From JAQIBY01 sp051747965 (GTDB lineage: Bacteria; Bacteroidota; Bacteroidia; Bacteroidales; ML635J-15): 64,000 bases of DNA. The notes under the pieces are model-generated. The model had not been told where the DNA came from. It saw nothing but the letters and a program-made list of their open reading frames with translations, and did no database searches. The position numbers and the translations under genes are program-made. Below are positions 16,453 to 26,121 of this stretch, piece after piece; position 1 is the stretch's first letter; every line of letters begins with the position of its first letter. Location: assembly GCA_051747965.1 (NCBI GenBank), contig JBNJGS010000001.1:41422-105421 (forward strand), in the 5' to 3' direction.

Positions 16453-16950
16453 ATGACAAAACTATCAACACAGATTACAGAACATTCAGAACATTTAAAG
16501 TATTATGCTTTAAGTTTAACCAACGACAGTGAGACGGCCAATGACTTAATGCAGGAAACAATGTTTAAGGCATTGAAAAATGAGGATCGGTATGTTCACG
16601 ATAAGAATCTGCGCTCATGGTTGTTCACAATAATGAAAAATACCTTCATCAATCAGTACCGAAGGGAGAAATCCAGGCAAAAAATGGTGGCAGAAGTAAA
16701 GGATGTAAGTTCATATGCTTCAGCGAAAGTAGAAAATGAGACAGGTCTTGATTTGTATGTCATGAGATCTGATATTCACAAAGCATTATTGAAGTTGAAT
16801 TCAAAATACAGAGTACCTTTCATTCTGTTTTACAAGGGTTTTAAATACACAGAAATTGCCAAAAGACTTAATCTGCCACTCGGAACAATCAAAAGCCGCA
16901 TCTATTTTGCCCGCAAAATCCTGATGGAAGAACTCTCAGGACTGATCTAG
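16453..16950 (+). CDS. ECF-type RNA polymerase sigma factor
   Basis: This is an extracytoplasmic-function sigma factor of 165 residues. Region 2 is visible as NDLMQETMFKAL followed by LRSWLFTIMKNTFINQYRR. Region 4 is near the end, with YRVPFILFYKGFKYTEIAKRLNLPLGTIKSRIYFARK as the -35 recognition helix-turn-helix. There is no anti-sigma gene next to it, which is common for Bacteroidota sigma factors tied to other signals. It is transcribed away from the hydrogenase run and converges with the OmpA/PorP operon, leaving only five bases between stops. In Porphyromonas the ECF factor SigP controls T9SS genes. A similar role here is only a guess from position. Confidence 0.92.
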   Translation: MTKLSTQITEHSEHLKYYALSLTNDSETANDLMQETMFKALKNEDRYVHDKNLRSWLFTIMKNTFINQYRREKSRQKMVAEVKDVSSYASAKVENETGLDLYVMRSDIHKALLKLNSKYRVPFILFYKGFKYTEIAKRLNLPLGTIKSRIYFARKILMEELSGLI

Positions 16951-16955
16951 CCCAA

Positions 16956-19091
16956 TTATTCCTCATAAATGATATCGGAGTAATCCTCAAGTTCGCCGAT
17001 TATTCTGAATTCTGTCCGCCGGTTTTTGGCACGGCCTTCTTCGTTGTCGGTACCATCGGGATTGGTATTGGGTGCTATTGGATCTTTTTCGCCGTAACCT
17101 TTGGCCTCTAGCTGATCCTCCGGGATACCTCTGTCTATCAGGTGCTCCACTACCGATTCTGCCCGTTTTTGTGAGAGTTCCAGATTAAACTCATCACTAC
17201 CGACACTGTCTGTATGAGAGCTTATCTCAACCACGATGCTCGGGTTTTCCTGCAGCAGATCGAAAATGGTATTATCAATGACATTTTTGGCCTCATCAGT
17301 GAGCTTATGGTCATTGTATTCATAATAGACATTTTTCAGTATAAGCGGTTCCGTGGGTATCGTATTTACGATAATGGCATCCATATGCAGGGTATCATCT
17401 TTGGTAATGTCCCGGGTTGTGAGAGCAAATTCTTTTTCATCACGGTTAAAATCCTTGACTTTCAACACATAATCAATACCTTGCTCCAGATTGAACCAAA
17501 AACGGCCCTGATTTGTGGAATCTGTTTTGATAAAACTTTCCTTTCCGGTATCCGGATCTTTCATGAATAATGACACCGGGTACTTATGCAGGCGTTCCAT
17601 GGATGATGTGTCATCCATGTGATCTAAATGATCAATTGTGAGATTTTGCTCATATTCTTCCCGGATACTGTTATAAAAGGACAAATCCGTGATTCCGTAG
17701 ATTTGTCCGGTCAGCCAGATACGGATGTAATCACTGTCAATGTATTGATAAATATCATCACAGCAGGTTTCATGCCGCAGGCTTTGGCCACCGGCACGGT
17801 TGGATACAAAATACCCGTAATACCCTTCCTCTGCTTTAGAGAAATACAGTTCATCCACTTCAGAATTTACCGGTTTCCCGATATTTTCGGGCTCACTAAA
17901 CTGCCGTCCGCTGCCCCGGGTTTTAAAGACATCAAGTCCTCCATAATTTGGATAAGCATCAGAACTAAAGTACATCGTCTTGCTGTTTACATGGTAGAAA
18001 GGTGTCATCTCATCACCAGCCGTATTGATTTTCCGGCCACAATTTCGCGGCGGCATAAAAGCTTCCCGTCTTGGATCCCAGTAGGTGTACCAGATATCCA
18101 TGCCACCTTGTCCGCCTTCGGGTCGGTCAGAAACAAAATACAGCATATCGGTATTACGACGTGACACTCCCACAGCCGGCATACTTGAAGTATATCCCGG
18201 CATGTTGATTTCATTATTGAGCAATTCGGGTTCCTGCCATTCGTTGTTTTTCTTTTCTGTCCTGTATATTTGACAAATCATCTTATTACCGATTCCCTGA
18301 TGTTTTGAGCAACGGGTAAAATAAAAGCGCTTATGATCGGGTGAAAAAGCCCCATTTCCTGTATTTGCCTCCTGTGTATTGATAAGATCACCACCAAACT
18401 CTTCTCCGGTTTTCCAGGATTTGCCGTCTTTATATGCCATATAGAAACGACGTTTGGGAATGCTGTCGGTTGCAGGATCGAAATATTGCATTTCATCCAT
18501 GGGTAAAGAAGCATAAATCATAAGATCCTCCTCGAGAGGTATGGGATTAAAATCAATGTGTTTATGGTTGATGCCATGCATATTGTTCACCACATAATTG
18601 GTATGAATACTGTCGGCAAGTGCCAGCTCGCATCCCTCTATCTCTGATTGCAAACGGTTTTTATAATAAACACTTTTTGATTTGCTTACATCTCTGCTGT
18701 ATCGTCTGAAAATATTGAATTCTTTGAGTGCCTCCTCATATTTTCCCTGCATTTTCAGGCAAACAGCATACTTAAACTGTGCTTCAGGAAATTTTCTTCT
18801 TTTGGCACGGAAGGCCTTGTGATAATACTTTTCGGCAGCAGGATAATTTCTTTCTTTAAAATACAGTTCCGCAAGCGTATAAGACATATTTGCATCATCC
18901 GGTTCTTCCTCAAGATAAGCAGCCAGATAATCAATGGCTGTAAATATATCACCTGATTTCATGGCCTGCAGGCCGTATCTCATAATCTGCCGGCTATTCA
19001 TGTCTTCCATCGCATCCTGCCCGAAAGCCGGAGTGATGACAAATCCAAAAAAGACAAAAGCGGGAATCGTAATCAGTTGAAAATGCTTCAT
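16956..19091 (-). CDS. TPR / beta-propeller / OmpA-domain outer-membrane-associated protein (PorE-like)
   Basis: The protein has 711 residues and a Sec signal (cleavage after FG in ITPAFGQ). TPR units cover about residues 30-150 (NYPAAEKYYHKAF and KYEEALKEFNIF). PD40/WD40-like blades follow (YFVSDRPEGGQGGMDIW and MYFSSDAYPNYGGLDVF). A C-terminal OmpA domain (ISSHTDSVGSDEFNLELSQKRAESV) can bind peptidoglycan. This order matches Porphyromonas PorE (PG1058) and many proteins encoded beside PorP/SprF. It lies three bases after the PorP/SprF gene, so the two form an operon. The likely job is to anchor an outer-membrane T9SS-associated complex to peptidoglycan. Confidence 0.88.
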   Translation of the reverse strand: MKHFQLITIPAFVFFGFVITPAFGQDAMEDMNSRQIMRYGLQAMKSGDIFTAIDYLAAYLEEEPDDANMSYTLAELYFKERNYPAAEKYYHKAFRAKRRKFPEAQFKYAVCLKMQGKYEEALKEFNIFRRYSRDVSKSKSVYYKNRLQSEIEGCELALADSIHTNYVVNNMHGINHKHIDFNPIPLEEDLMIYASLPMDEMQYFDPATDSIPKRRFYMAYKDGKSWKTGEEFGGDLINTQEANTGNGAFSPDHKRFYFTRCSKHQGIGNKMICQIYRTEKKNNEWQEPELLNNEINMPGYTSSMPAVGVSRRNTDMLYFVSDRPEGGQGGMDIWYTYWDPRREAFMPPRNCGRKINTAGDEMTPFYHVNSKTMYFSSDAYPNYGGLDVFKTRGSGRQFSEPENIGKPVNSEVDELYFSKAEEGYYGYFVSNRAGGQSLRHETCCDDIYQYIDSDYIRIWLTGQIYGITDLSFYNSIREEYEQNLTIDHLDHMDDTSSMERLHKYPVSLFMKDPDTGKESFIKTDSTNQGRFWFNLEQGIDYVLKVKDFNRDEKEFALTTRDITKDDTLHMDAIIVNTIPTEPLILKNVYYEYNDHKLTDEAKNVIDNTIFDLLQENPSIVVEISSHTDSVGSDEFNLELSQKRAESVVEHLIDRGIPEDQLEAKGYGEKDPIAPNTNPDGTDNEEGRAKNRRTEFRIIGELEDYSDIIYEE

Positions 19092-19094
19092 AGT

Positions 19095-20114
19095 TTAATA
19101 TCTGTCACAAGGAATTGCAAAGCGTTCAATATCTTTCACAAAATTGGTATAAACAATGGATAACTCAAAAGCTCCTTTAAAATTACTGGCTTGTCTCAGC
19201 CCGGAAATATTGACATCATAACTGATGCCAACATCAAAACCCATGACACCCACCCCGGCTTTAAATATCAGAGCATCCGTGGAATGGAGTTGAGTTCTGA
19301 CACCTCCGCCGGCATATATTTTTTCAAGCAGGTCTTCCAGGGGAAACTCATATCCGGCTACAGCTCCGAAAAGAAAATTGCTTGCTTTGGTTGTAAAACC
19401 GGTGTACAAATCGGGCCGGGCAAACCATTGCTCTGTCAGCTCAATATCTGCATAAGCACTGACTGCATACCGCAGGGGAAGTTTTGCATCATCATCCCGC
19501 AGGAAGCTTAGCGAAGGATTGTTGATGTGATACAGACTCAGACCGGCAACAGGTGTGATTTTTCCGTAGGTTCCGGACCAGGCCACACCCAGGTTGATAT
19601 CGGGATAATTGACATTCTCATCCCATGTATCAAGGTAGGATGGCATTTCCGAATCAAACAATCCGGTATTCGGATTGTATTGTCCGGGAAAAGTAAGCGG
19701 ATCATGATCAAAAGTATTGACTACATAGCCTGCCTGCAATCCACCCGAGAGATCATGACCAGCTATTTGGGTATGCCATGACAGGGAAAGATATACCTTA
19801 TTGGCTGTCAGTGCCGCAGCACCCGACTGATCGTTTACAAAATAAACACCTGCCCCAAGAGTTCCTGCAACAAAGTTAAATGGCTTGTCAAATCCGGCAG
19901 ATATGGTTTTAAACGGAATTCCTACAGAACTCCACTGGTTCCGGTAATTGTTACTGAATCGCCAATTGCCTTCAAACATCCCTGTATAAGCCGGGTTTAC
20001 ATGCAACGGACTCTTACCAAACTGCGAAAAATGAATATCCTGAGCAGAAAGATCAGACACCTTTAACACAGATAAAAGAACCAGAATGGTTATGAAAATT
20101 TGGTTTTTTTGCAT
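19095..20114 (-). CDS. PorP/SprF family outer membrane protein
   Basis: The protein has 339 residues and a signal peptide (VLLSVLKVSDLSAQ) followed by DIHFSQFGKSPLHVNPAYTG, the hallmark opening of the PorP/SprF family. The rest is a predicted 14-strand-like outer-membrane beta barrel with many alternating aromatic and hydrophobic stretches. In Flavobacterium, SprF is needed to deliver the type B-tailed adhesin SprB. Homologues are usually encoded beside a cognate type B protein, as here: a PKD adhesin starts divergently 82 bases away. The gene is first in an operon with the OmpA/TPR protein. Confidence 0.93.
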   Translation of the reverse strand: MQKNQIFITILVLLSVLKVSDLSAQDIHFSQFGKSPLHVNPAYTGMFEGNWRFSNNYRNQWSSVGIPFKTISAGFDKPFNFVAGTLGAGVYFVNDQSGAAALTANKVYLSLSWHTQIAGHDLSGGLQAGYVVNTFDHDPLTFPGQYNPNTGLFDSEMPSYLDTWDENVNYPDINLGVAWSGTYGKITPVAGLSLYHINNPSLSFLRDDDAKLPLRYAVSAYADIELTEQWFARPDLYTGFTTKASNFLFGAVAGYEFPLEDLLEKIYAGGGVRTQLHSTDALIFKAGVGVMGFDVGISYDVNISGLRQASNFKGAFELSIVYTNFVKDIERFAIPCDRY

Positions 20115-20135
20115 TTTGCTCTTTTATTTATCCCT

Positions 20136-20165
20136 CAAATATAGTATTTTTGTTAGTGAATCCAA
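20136..20165. promoter_or_regulatory. Back-to-back divergent promoters
   Basis: The 17-base string CAAATATAGTATTTTTG at 20136-20152 contains two -7 boxes. TATATTTG serves the minus strand (20143 to 20136), with TTG at 20165-20163 exactly 19 bases upstream. TATTTTTG serves the plus strand (20145-20152). They are one base apart, so polymerase can hardly occupy both at once. Confidence 0.65.
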
Positions 20166-20195
20166 CGAAACCAATACAATTTAAGGGAAAATTTT

Positions 20196-23100
20196 ATGCC
20201 ATTACTAAAAATTATTTCTGCCATTGTTGCCTTTGCTATCATGTCCTTAAGTATTGCAAACGCACAGCCTGTGGCCGATTTTGAAATCGGGGAAGGCGAA
20301 GAGTCTGTATGTGTCAACGAAAATATTCATTTTACCAATCTCAGCGATACCTCTGCATGTTCCGGTGATGTTTCCTGGGTATGGGATTTTGGAGACGGAG
20401 CCACTTCTACGGTCTACAACCCGGTGAGAAATTATGATGCACCAGGCACTTATGATGTGGTTCTTACCATAACCTGTGATGGGTTTAGTGATGCAGAGCT
20501 CATGAGTATTTCCGTGCTGCCCACACCGGATGCAGGATTTCAGGATGTGAGCTTTACAGGATGCGCACCACATACGGTAAATTTCGTGAATACCACAACA
20601 CAAATAGGCGGTGGAAACATTGACGGATATACCTGGAATTTCGGCGATGGCACAAGCAGTGCAGATGAAAATCCTGAACATACCTATACTCAGGCAGGTA
20701 CTTATACCATTACACTTGAGGCCACCAATGAAAACGGCTGCACATCATTTGCCAGTCAGGAGAATGCCATTACCCTGTCTGCCGTTCCTGAACTTAGTCT
20801 GTCTGCCAACCCCCAGTCACATTGCCAGACTCCTGTGAATATTGATTTTACTTCAAACATCAATGTTACATCAGGGTTGGATTACGACATTGACTGGGAT
20901 TTCGGGGATGGCGGAAATGCCACAATTGAAAATCCAAGCCATGAATATACCAGCAATGGAGATTATGATATCAGCCTGACTGTCACAGATGAATATGGTT
21001 GCACCAACACCATTGACTCCATTGATTATGTACATGTGCATCCGGTAACACCGGATTACACAATTCTGGATGATGACTCTCAGGAAATAACCAACAACAT
21101 CACCTGCATTAACACAAACACGTATTTTGTATGCAACAATGCAGGCTATGATGTGGAATGGGATTTTGGCGAGGGCAGCACATCGTCAAACAGTACGGCA
21201 GCCTTTTCTTTTTCTACTTCCGGCTCACATAACATCACCATGACGGTAGACCCCGGAGGTGTCTGTGAAGCCTCAAGCGTGATCAATCTTACTGTTGAAG
21301 ATCCAGAGCCCACTTTTATTGTTGATGAGGATTTCAGCTGTACAGCTCCTTTTACAGTCCAGTTTACCAGCGATGCTTCAACAACAATCGATGAATACGA
21401 CTGGTTGTTTGGCGATGGCTTTGACGACGCTCAGGAAAATCCATCGCATACTTATAACGAAACAGGAACATTTACCCCGGTACTTGAGGTTGTTTCCTCC
21501 AATGGTTGCGAAGCACAGTATTCAGGCCCGGAAATCAATATCAGCTCTCCTTCCGCTTCATTTTCCGTGGATACGACAGAGGGCTGCCTTGGCATCATAT
21601 TCAACACAAGCTACGACAGCATTACCCATCCCGACGAAATCACAGATTTTACATGGGATTTCTACAGCAATATAGAATCACTGTCAGATCCGTTTTCCTC
21701 CGGCACCGAGGAGTCTCATGCATATACAGATACAGGGGAATATATCATCAGCCTTACTGTAACAGATACTTCCGGATGTATTTCTGATTTTGAACTTGAT
21801 GTGCAGGTTGGTGAACATCACATGCCATTATTTGATACCCTGGCATACCCGCACTTGATTTGTCCCCAGGATTCTCTGGACTTCTATAGTCTCTCCGAAG
21901 ATCCAGATTATATTGATGACTATGAGTGGCTTATGGGAGACACCAATTCCTGGCAATGGGGTACTTTTGAAGAACAGGACCTGGAGGATTTCATGTTTGA
22001 AGAAGATACCGGGTATGTGCAGGTAGTCCATGTAGTAAATCATAACGGATGCAGAGATTCACTATACATGCCGGACTTCTTTTATGTGCGGGGGCCGGTA
22101 ATTCATAATATTGAGATTACCCATGACTGTGAGCAGGGCACTGAATACCTGTTTACACTTGATGCAGTACTGGCCAGTGAATGGGATTGGTTTGTATATG
22201 ATGATGCAGGAAACCAAGAGTCTCAGCATTTATCCACAACCGATACCACGCTTATATGTAATTTTACACAAAACGGCGAATACTGGGTTCATGCTCTTGC
22301 CAGAAACGACACAACAGGTTGCGATTATATTGATTCGGTGAAAGTGAATGTGATACAACCGGTGGCAAATTTCGATCTGTCTCCTGCTAACATTTGTGCA
22401 GGAGAACCGGGCTATAGTTTTACTGAAAGTGGCAGTGAACATGCCGATAGCATTTACTGGGATTTTGGTGATGGTGAAAATTCCGGTTGGTTACCCCCCT
22501 CAGAAGACACCGGTGAATTTGATGCTGTCACCCATGCATACGATACGGTAGGGGATATTGAAGTATGGCTGCATGTACAGGATGAAAACGGCTGCGTGGA
22601 TTCTGTGATGCGCGTTTTACACCTTATGGGTCCGATGATAACAATAGATTCAGATTATCCACTGGAAGGCTGCACTCCTTTCAATCTTTTGATCGAAGGC
22701 GAGGTTGAGGCAGATGATGCCATCAGCTACATGAGTGTTGAGGTGGCAGGTAATGGCACAGATGAACCGGCGGTAAATGGAACAGGTCTGCTGCCGTTCT
22801 CCTCGGAATTCAACATCAACGAAGCCGGCGTATATGATGTGGAAATCACCGCTGTATCCGGAGGATGCACCAATACCAACACATATCCTGATTTTCTGAC
22901 ACTCACTTCACTGAATGCTGATTTTACGGCCGCCTCGGTAAATGATAATGATCGTGAATTATGTGCAGGTGATGCTGTTGAATTCACCCCGGACACATTA
23001 TATGGTCCGGATTATGATTATGAATGGGATTTTGGTGACGGCTCTCCTGCCAGCAGTGAACTCTCACCGGTTCACACCTATACAAGCCCCGGAAGTTATG

Positions 23101-24749
23101 ATGTAAGTCTGACTGTTTCAGGGAATGGCTGCACCCGGGATGAAATCAAAACAGCCTATATTGAAGTAGAGGAAGCTGATGCCGGCTTTAGTATTGCCAC
23201 AACAGCAATTTCATGTCCGCCATTTAACATTGAAGCCGGCGATATAACACTGGATGCCCCGGAGTTAGACAATGCTACATACATCTGGGATTCCGATTCC
23301 GGAAATCCTAATGCTCCTGCCGGTGACGGCTACAATTCTTATGAATTCTCCTACTTTGAAGCTGGTGATTATCAGCTTCATCTGGAAGTGGTAACGAGTT
23401 TTGGCTGTCAGGATGAAAATTCCGTGATGCTAAATATTGACGGCCCTTCAGGCGATCTGTATGTCAATGGTGAGCCTGTGCAGCACAATGGCACTGTGAA
23501 CGCATGCCTTAATGAAACACTGGAATTTTCTTTGGAAAACACTGAAGGACTGGATTCTATAGAATGGACATTTGATGACGGTTACTCAGACACGGTTTTA
23601 TCTACCAGCCATATTTATACCAGTTTGCCCAATGAAGGAAATACCTATGATGTGGATGCAAGCATGCACGGATCAGACTGCAGCTATCCGTTGACAGTTC
23701 ATGTGATGATTCACGATGTGATGTCACAGTTTTCACTGATAGATCCCGAATACGGCGTGCCCGCAGATACTGCTCAGTGCAGTCCCTTTGTGATTGACCT
23801 GATAAACAACTCCATTGGTGATGATCTGACATACAACTGGACAGTGGAAGGAATTGGCAACCATACAGATGAAGATTGGACAGGGGTGGAATTTGTCAAC
23901 GACAGCCAGCAGGATTTGGTTGTGGATATCAGCCTGAGCGTAACCAATGCTGAGGTTGGCTGCTCAGATACCAGCAGCAGGCAGGTGGTTGCCGGCTACA
24001 TTCCTGATCCGCAGATTACGCCGGATACCATCATTTGTGAAGGTGACAGTTTTCATCTTCACGCATCCAATGGTTCTCACTATCTCTGGTACCCCGGACT
24101 TTACCTTAGCGACACAGAGGTGGCTGAACCACAGGCTATGCCGGAAGAAGACATGACCTATTATGTAACAGTTACCGCAGACAACGGTTGCAAGAACTCC
24201 GATTCTGTCCACATATGGCTGCAACATCCGGTCAACAGTTCAATAGGCAGCGAATGGGACAGCATTGTGATCGGTGAAAGCATTTCCAACTTTGTCAGCG
24301 TGGATCAGGAAAACTCTAGTATTCTCTGGAGTCCCGATGAATCCATTTCCTGTTTAGATTGTGAAAACCCGGTATTCAATCCGCTTGAAGACCAGGACTA
24401 CGTTGTTGAAATCTCAGACAGTCTGTCATGTTTTACCAATATTTATGCTTATTCTGTTTTTGTCGATCTAAGTTTCACACTTGATGTACCAAAGGCATTT
24501 ACTCCGGAAGGCAATGAAATCAACCGGCTTGTATTTGTGCGTGGGCATGGCATCAGGGATCTGAAAGAATTTGCCATATACAATCGCTGGGGTGAGGAGC
24601 TTTTCCGCACTGATGATATCAAGCAGGGCTGGGACGGCTATTACAAAGGCAAACTACAACCGGTGGATACTTATGTGTATTATGTGGAAGCTGAAATGTA
24701 CAATGGCAAAATCAAAAGCAAAAAAGGCACCATTATGCTGATGCGCTAA
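20196..24749 (+). CDS. PKD-repeat surface adhesin with T9SS type B sorting domain
   Basis: This secreted protein of 1517 residues has a signal peptide ending in SIANAQP. It is followed by about eleven PKD/Ig-like units, several with the classic WDFGDG turn and others degenerate (WLFGDG, WTFDDG). The last 90 or so residues are a gliding-motility-associated (type B) C-terminal domain: VPKAFTPEGNEIN, FAIYNRWGEELF and GWDGYYKGKLQPVDTYVYYVEA. Proteins like this are exported by T9SS and held at the surface through a PorP/SprF partner. The divergent PorP/SprF-OmpA operon shares its promoter region, which suggests it is the cognate partner. No enzymatic domain is seen. Adhesion or surface-layer function is inferred. 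Confidence 0.9.
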   Translation: MPLLKIISAIVAFAIMSLSIANAQPVADFEIGEGEESVCVNENIHFTNLSDTSACSGDVSWVWDFGDGATSTVYNPVRNYDAPGTYDVVLTITCDGFSDAELMSISVLPTPDAGFQDVSFTGCAPHTVNFVNTTTQIGGGNIDGYTWNFGDGTSSADENPEHTYTQAGTYTITLEATNENGCTSFASQENAITLSAVPELSLSANPQSHCQTPVNIDFTSNINVTSGLDYDIDWDFGDGGNATIENPSHEYTSNGDYDISLTVTDEYGCTNTIDSIDYVHVHPVTPDYTILDDDSQEITNNITCINTNTYFVCNNAGYDVEWDFGEGSTSSNSTAAFSFSTSGSHNITMTVDPGGVCEASSVINLTVEDPEPTFIVDEDFSCTAPFTVQFTSDASTTIDEYDWLFGDGFDDAQENPSHTYNETGTFTPVLEVVSSNGCEAQYSGPEINISSPSASFSVDTTEGCLGIIFNTSYDSITHPDEITDFTWDFYSNIESLSDPFSSGTEESHAYTDTGEYIISLTVTDTSGCISDFELDVQVGEHHMPLFDTLAYPHLICPQDSLDFYSLSEDPDYIDDYEWLMGDTNSWQWGTFEEQDLEDFMFEEDTGYVQVVHVVNHNGCRDSLYMPDFFYVRGPVIHNIEITHDCEQGTEYLFTLDAVLASEWDWFVYDDAGNQESQHLSTTDTTLICNFTQNGEYWVHALARNDTTGCDYIDSVKVNVIQPVANFDLSPANICAGEPGYSFTESGSEHADSIYWDFGDGENSGWLPPSEDTGEFDAVTHAYDTVGDIEVWLHVQDENGCVDSVMRVLHLMGPMITIDSDYPLEGCTPFNLLIEGEVEADDAISYMSVEVAGNGTDEPAVNGTGLLPFSSEFNINEAGVYDVEITAVSGGCTNTNTYPDFLTLTSLNADFTAASVNDNDRELCAGDAVEFTPDTLYGPDYDYEWDFGDGSPASSELSPVHTYTSPGSYDVSLTVSGNGCTRDEIKTAYIEVEEADAGFSIATTAISCPPFNIEAGDITLDAPELDNATYIWDSDSGNPNAPAGDGYNSYEFSYFEAGDYQLHLEVVTSFGCQDENSVMLNIDGPSGDLYVNGEPVQHNGTVNACLNETLEFSLENTEGLDSIEWTFDDGYSDTVLSTSHIYTSLPNEGNTYDVDASMHGSDCSYPLTVHVMIHDVMSQFSLIDPEYGVPADTAQCSPFVIDLINNSIGDDLTYNWTVEGIGNHTDEDWTGVEFVNDSQQDLVVDISLSVTNAEVGCSDTSSRQVVAGYIPDPQITPDTIICEGDSFHLHASNGSHYLWYPGLYLSDTEVAEPQAMPEEDMTYYVTVTADNGCKNSDSVHIWLQHPVNSSIGSEWDSIVIGESISNFVSVDQENSSILWSPDESISCLDCENPVFNPLEDQDYVVEISDSLSCFTNIYAYSVFVDLSFTLDVPKAFTPEGNEINRLVFVRGHGIRDLKEFAIYNRWGEELFRTDDIKQGWDGYYKGKLQPVDTYVYYVEAEMYNGKIKSKKGTIMLMR

Positions 24750-24833
24750 GATATGTTTTTGGTTTCCATGAAAATGATGCCCCTGAAATAAAATCCGCAC
24801 AGGTATCACGAGATATGATAAAACCGTAATCGC

Positions 24834-25190
24834 TTAATCCATGGTTTTCAGAAGCTCTCTGTCTTTTTTTCGCAGCTTACTGACAACAAGTTCATAGGAA
24901 TGATCAATCAGTTCTTTTAAGAAATCATCACTCAGGCTTCCGTCAACGGACACTGTATTCCAGTGCATTTTATTCATATGCCAGCCCGGTCTGATTGCCG
25001 GATATCTTTCTCTGAGCTCAATTGCACGTTCAGGATCGCATTTCAGGGCCAGTGCAAAGTCATTTTCCAAATCAGTCAGAGCAAACATTTTACCCATAAC
25101 TTTAAAGACCAGCGTTGTTTCATCAAAGGGAAATTCTTCAGTAACACCGGCCTTAGACAAGCAGTATGTTCTAAAACTTTCAATATGCAT
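24834..25190 (-). CDS. MmcQ/YjbR family protein
   Basis: This small cytosolic protein of 118 residues belongs to the MmcQ/YjbR family (CyaY-like fold). The family features are a start like MHIESFRTYCLSKAGVTEEFPFDE, the central FALTDLENDFALALKCDP, and the end segment GWHMNKMHWNTVSVDGSLSDDFLKELI. Members have been described as DNA-binding, but their role is not established. It is encoded 11 bases downstream of the SUMF1-like lipoprotein, so the two may share a transcript. The 84 bases between it and the convergent PKD adhesin hold no clear terminator. Confidence 0.9.
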   Translation of the reverse strand: MHIESFRTYCLSKAGVTEEFPFDETTLVFKVMGKMFALTDLENDFALALKCDPERAIELRERYPAIRPGWHMNKMHWNTVSVDGSLSDDFLKELIDHSYELVVSKLRKKDRELLKTMD

Positions 25191-25201
25191 AATGTATGGT
25201 T

Positions 25202-26032
25202 TTACATGTCATGTACCAATCTGATCCCTCGGGCATTGCTGCCATAATCCTTTACCCCTTCTATTCTGTTGGTAAGCCTGCAATCCACCGGATCATTGAA
25301 CCATGATCCGCCACGCAAGACCTGATAATTTCCTTCTTCCGGTGCAATCGGGTTGTTTGGTACGGAATATTCATAAAAATCAGGATCGTATTTATCCTCA
25401 CAGGGTTCCCAGACATTCCCGGCCATGTCATATATTCCGAGTTCGTTGGGGACTTTCTGTCCCACGGGTTGGGTTTTTCCACTTGCATTTTCACCATACC
25501 AGGCTACTTCGTCAATATCATTGCTGCCACTGTATCTGAACCCTTTGGATTTCTGGCCTCCACGGGCTGCATATTCCCATTCGGCTTCGGTAGGAAGACG
25601 ATAGTTTTTTCCGGTTACATCATTCAGGGCATCAATAAAGATATCCACCCTTGTTTCGATATCCTCTACCGGGCAATTATAGCATCCGGCATAATAACTG
25701 GGGTCATCACCCATCACAGCAAACCACAATTCCTGAGTGACCTCGTACTTTCCAATATAAAAACCATCCAGCCTGACTTTGTGTACCGGTTGTTCGTCTT
25801 CTTTGGCATCCGGCCCGTCGTCACCCATCATAAACTCACCACCTTCCACAGCGATCATATCAAAGCTTACACCCAGGACTTCTTCAGTATAATCTTCCCC
25901 GCTTACCATACTTTCCGAAGCTCCGATTTTAACGCTGCTTGTTTCAAGGGGTTCCTGAAAATCTTTGTTAGAAGTGCAGGAAACTCCCCAAAGAACAAAA
26001 ACTACTATCACAATATGCCGGATTCTCTTCAT
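25202..26032 (-). CDS. SUMF1/formylglycine-generating-enzyme-like lipoprotein
   Basis: This predicted lipoprotein of 276 residues has the lipobox GVSC with Cys19. The remainder is an FGE-sulfatase (SUMF1/EgtB/PvdO) fold with the typical landmarks GGEFMMGDDG, YIGKYEVTQELW, YRLPTEAEWEYAARGG, YDMAGNVWEP and YQVLRGGSW, ending in ARGIRL. The paired copper-binding cysteines of true formylglycine-generating enzymes are not seen near the C-terminus, and GNVWEPCED departs from the usual GNVWEWC. A formylglycine activity is therefore doubtful. Many Bacteroidota lipoproteins with this fold, such as the GldJ group, are structural parts of the envelope. It is followed closely by the MmcQ/YjbR gene. Confidence 0.88.
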   Translation of the reverse strand: MKRIRHIVIVVFVLWGVSCTSNKDFQEPLETSSVKIGASESMVSGEDYTEEVLGVSFDMIAVEGGEFMMGDDGPDAKEDEQPVHKVRLDGFYIGKYEVTQELWFAVMGDDPSYYAGCYNCPVEDIETRVDIFIDALNDVTGKNYRLPTEAEWEYAARGGQKSKGFRYSGSNDIDEVAWYGENASGKTQPVGQKVPNELGIYDMAGNVWEPCEDKYDPDFYEYSVPNNPIAPEEGNYQVLRGGSWFNDPVDCRLTNRIEGVKDYGSNARGIRLVHDM

Positions 26033-26121
26033 TACATCACCCGCTTTAAAGCCGAAAGATACGCATTTTAGTCAAATATAATCAATCTCAGGAAAATTTG
26101 TGTATGAAGTGATTTGCAAGC

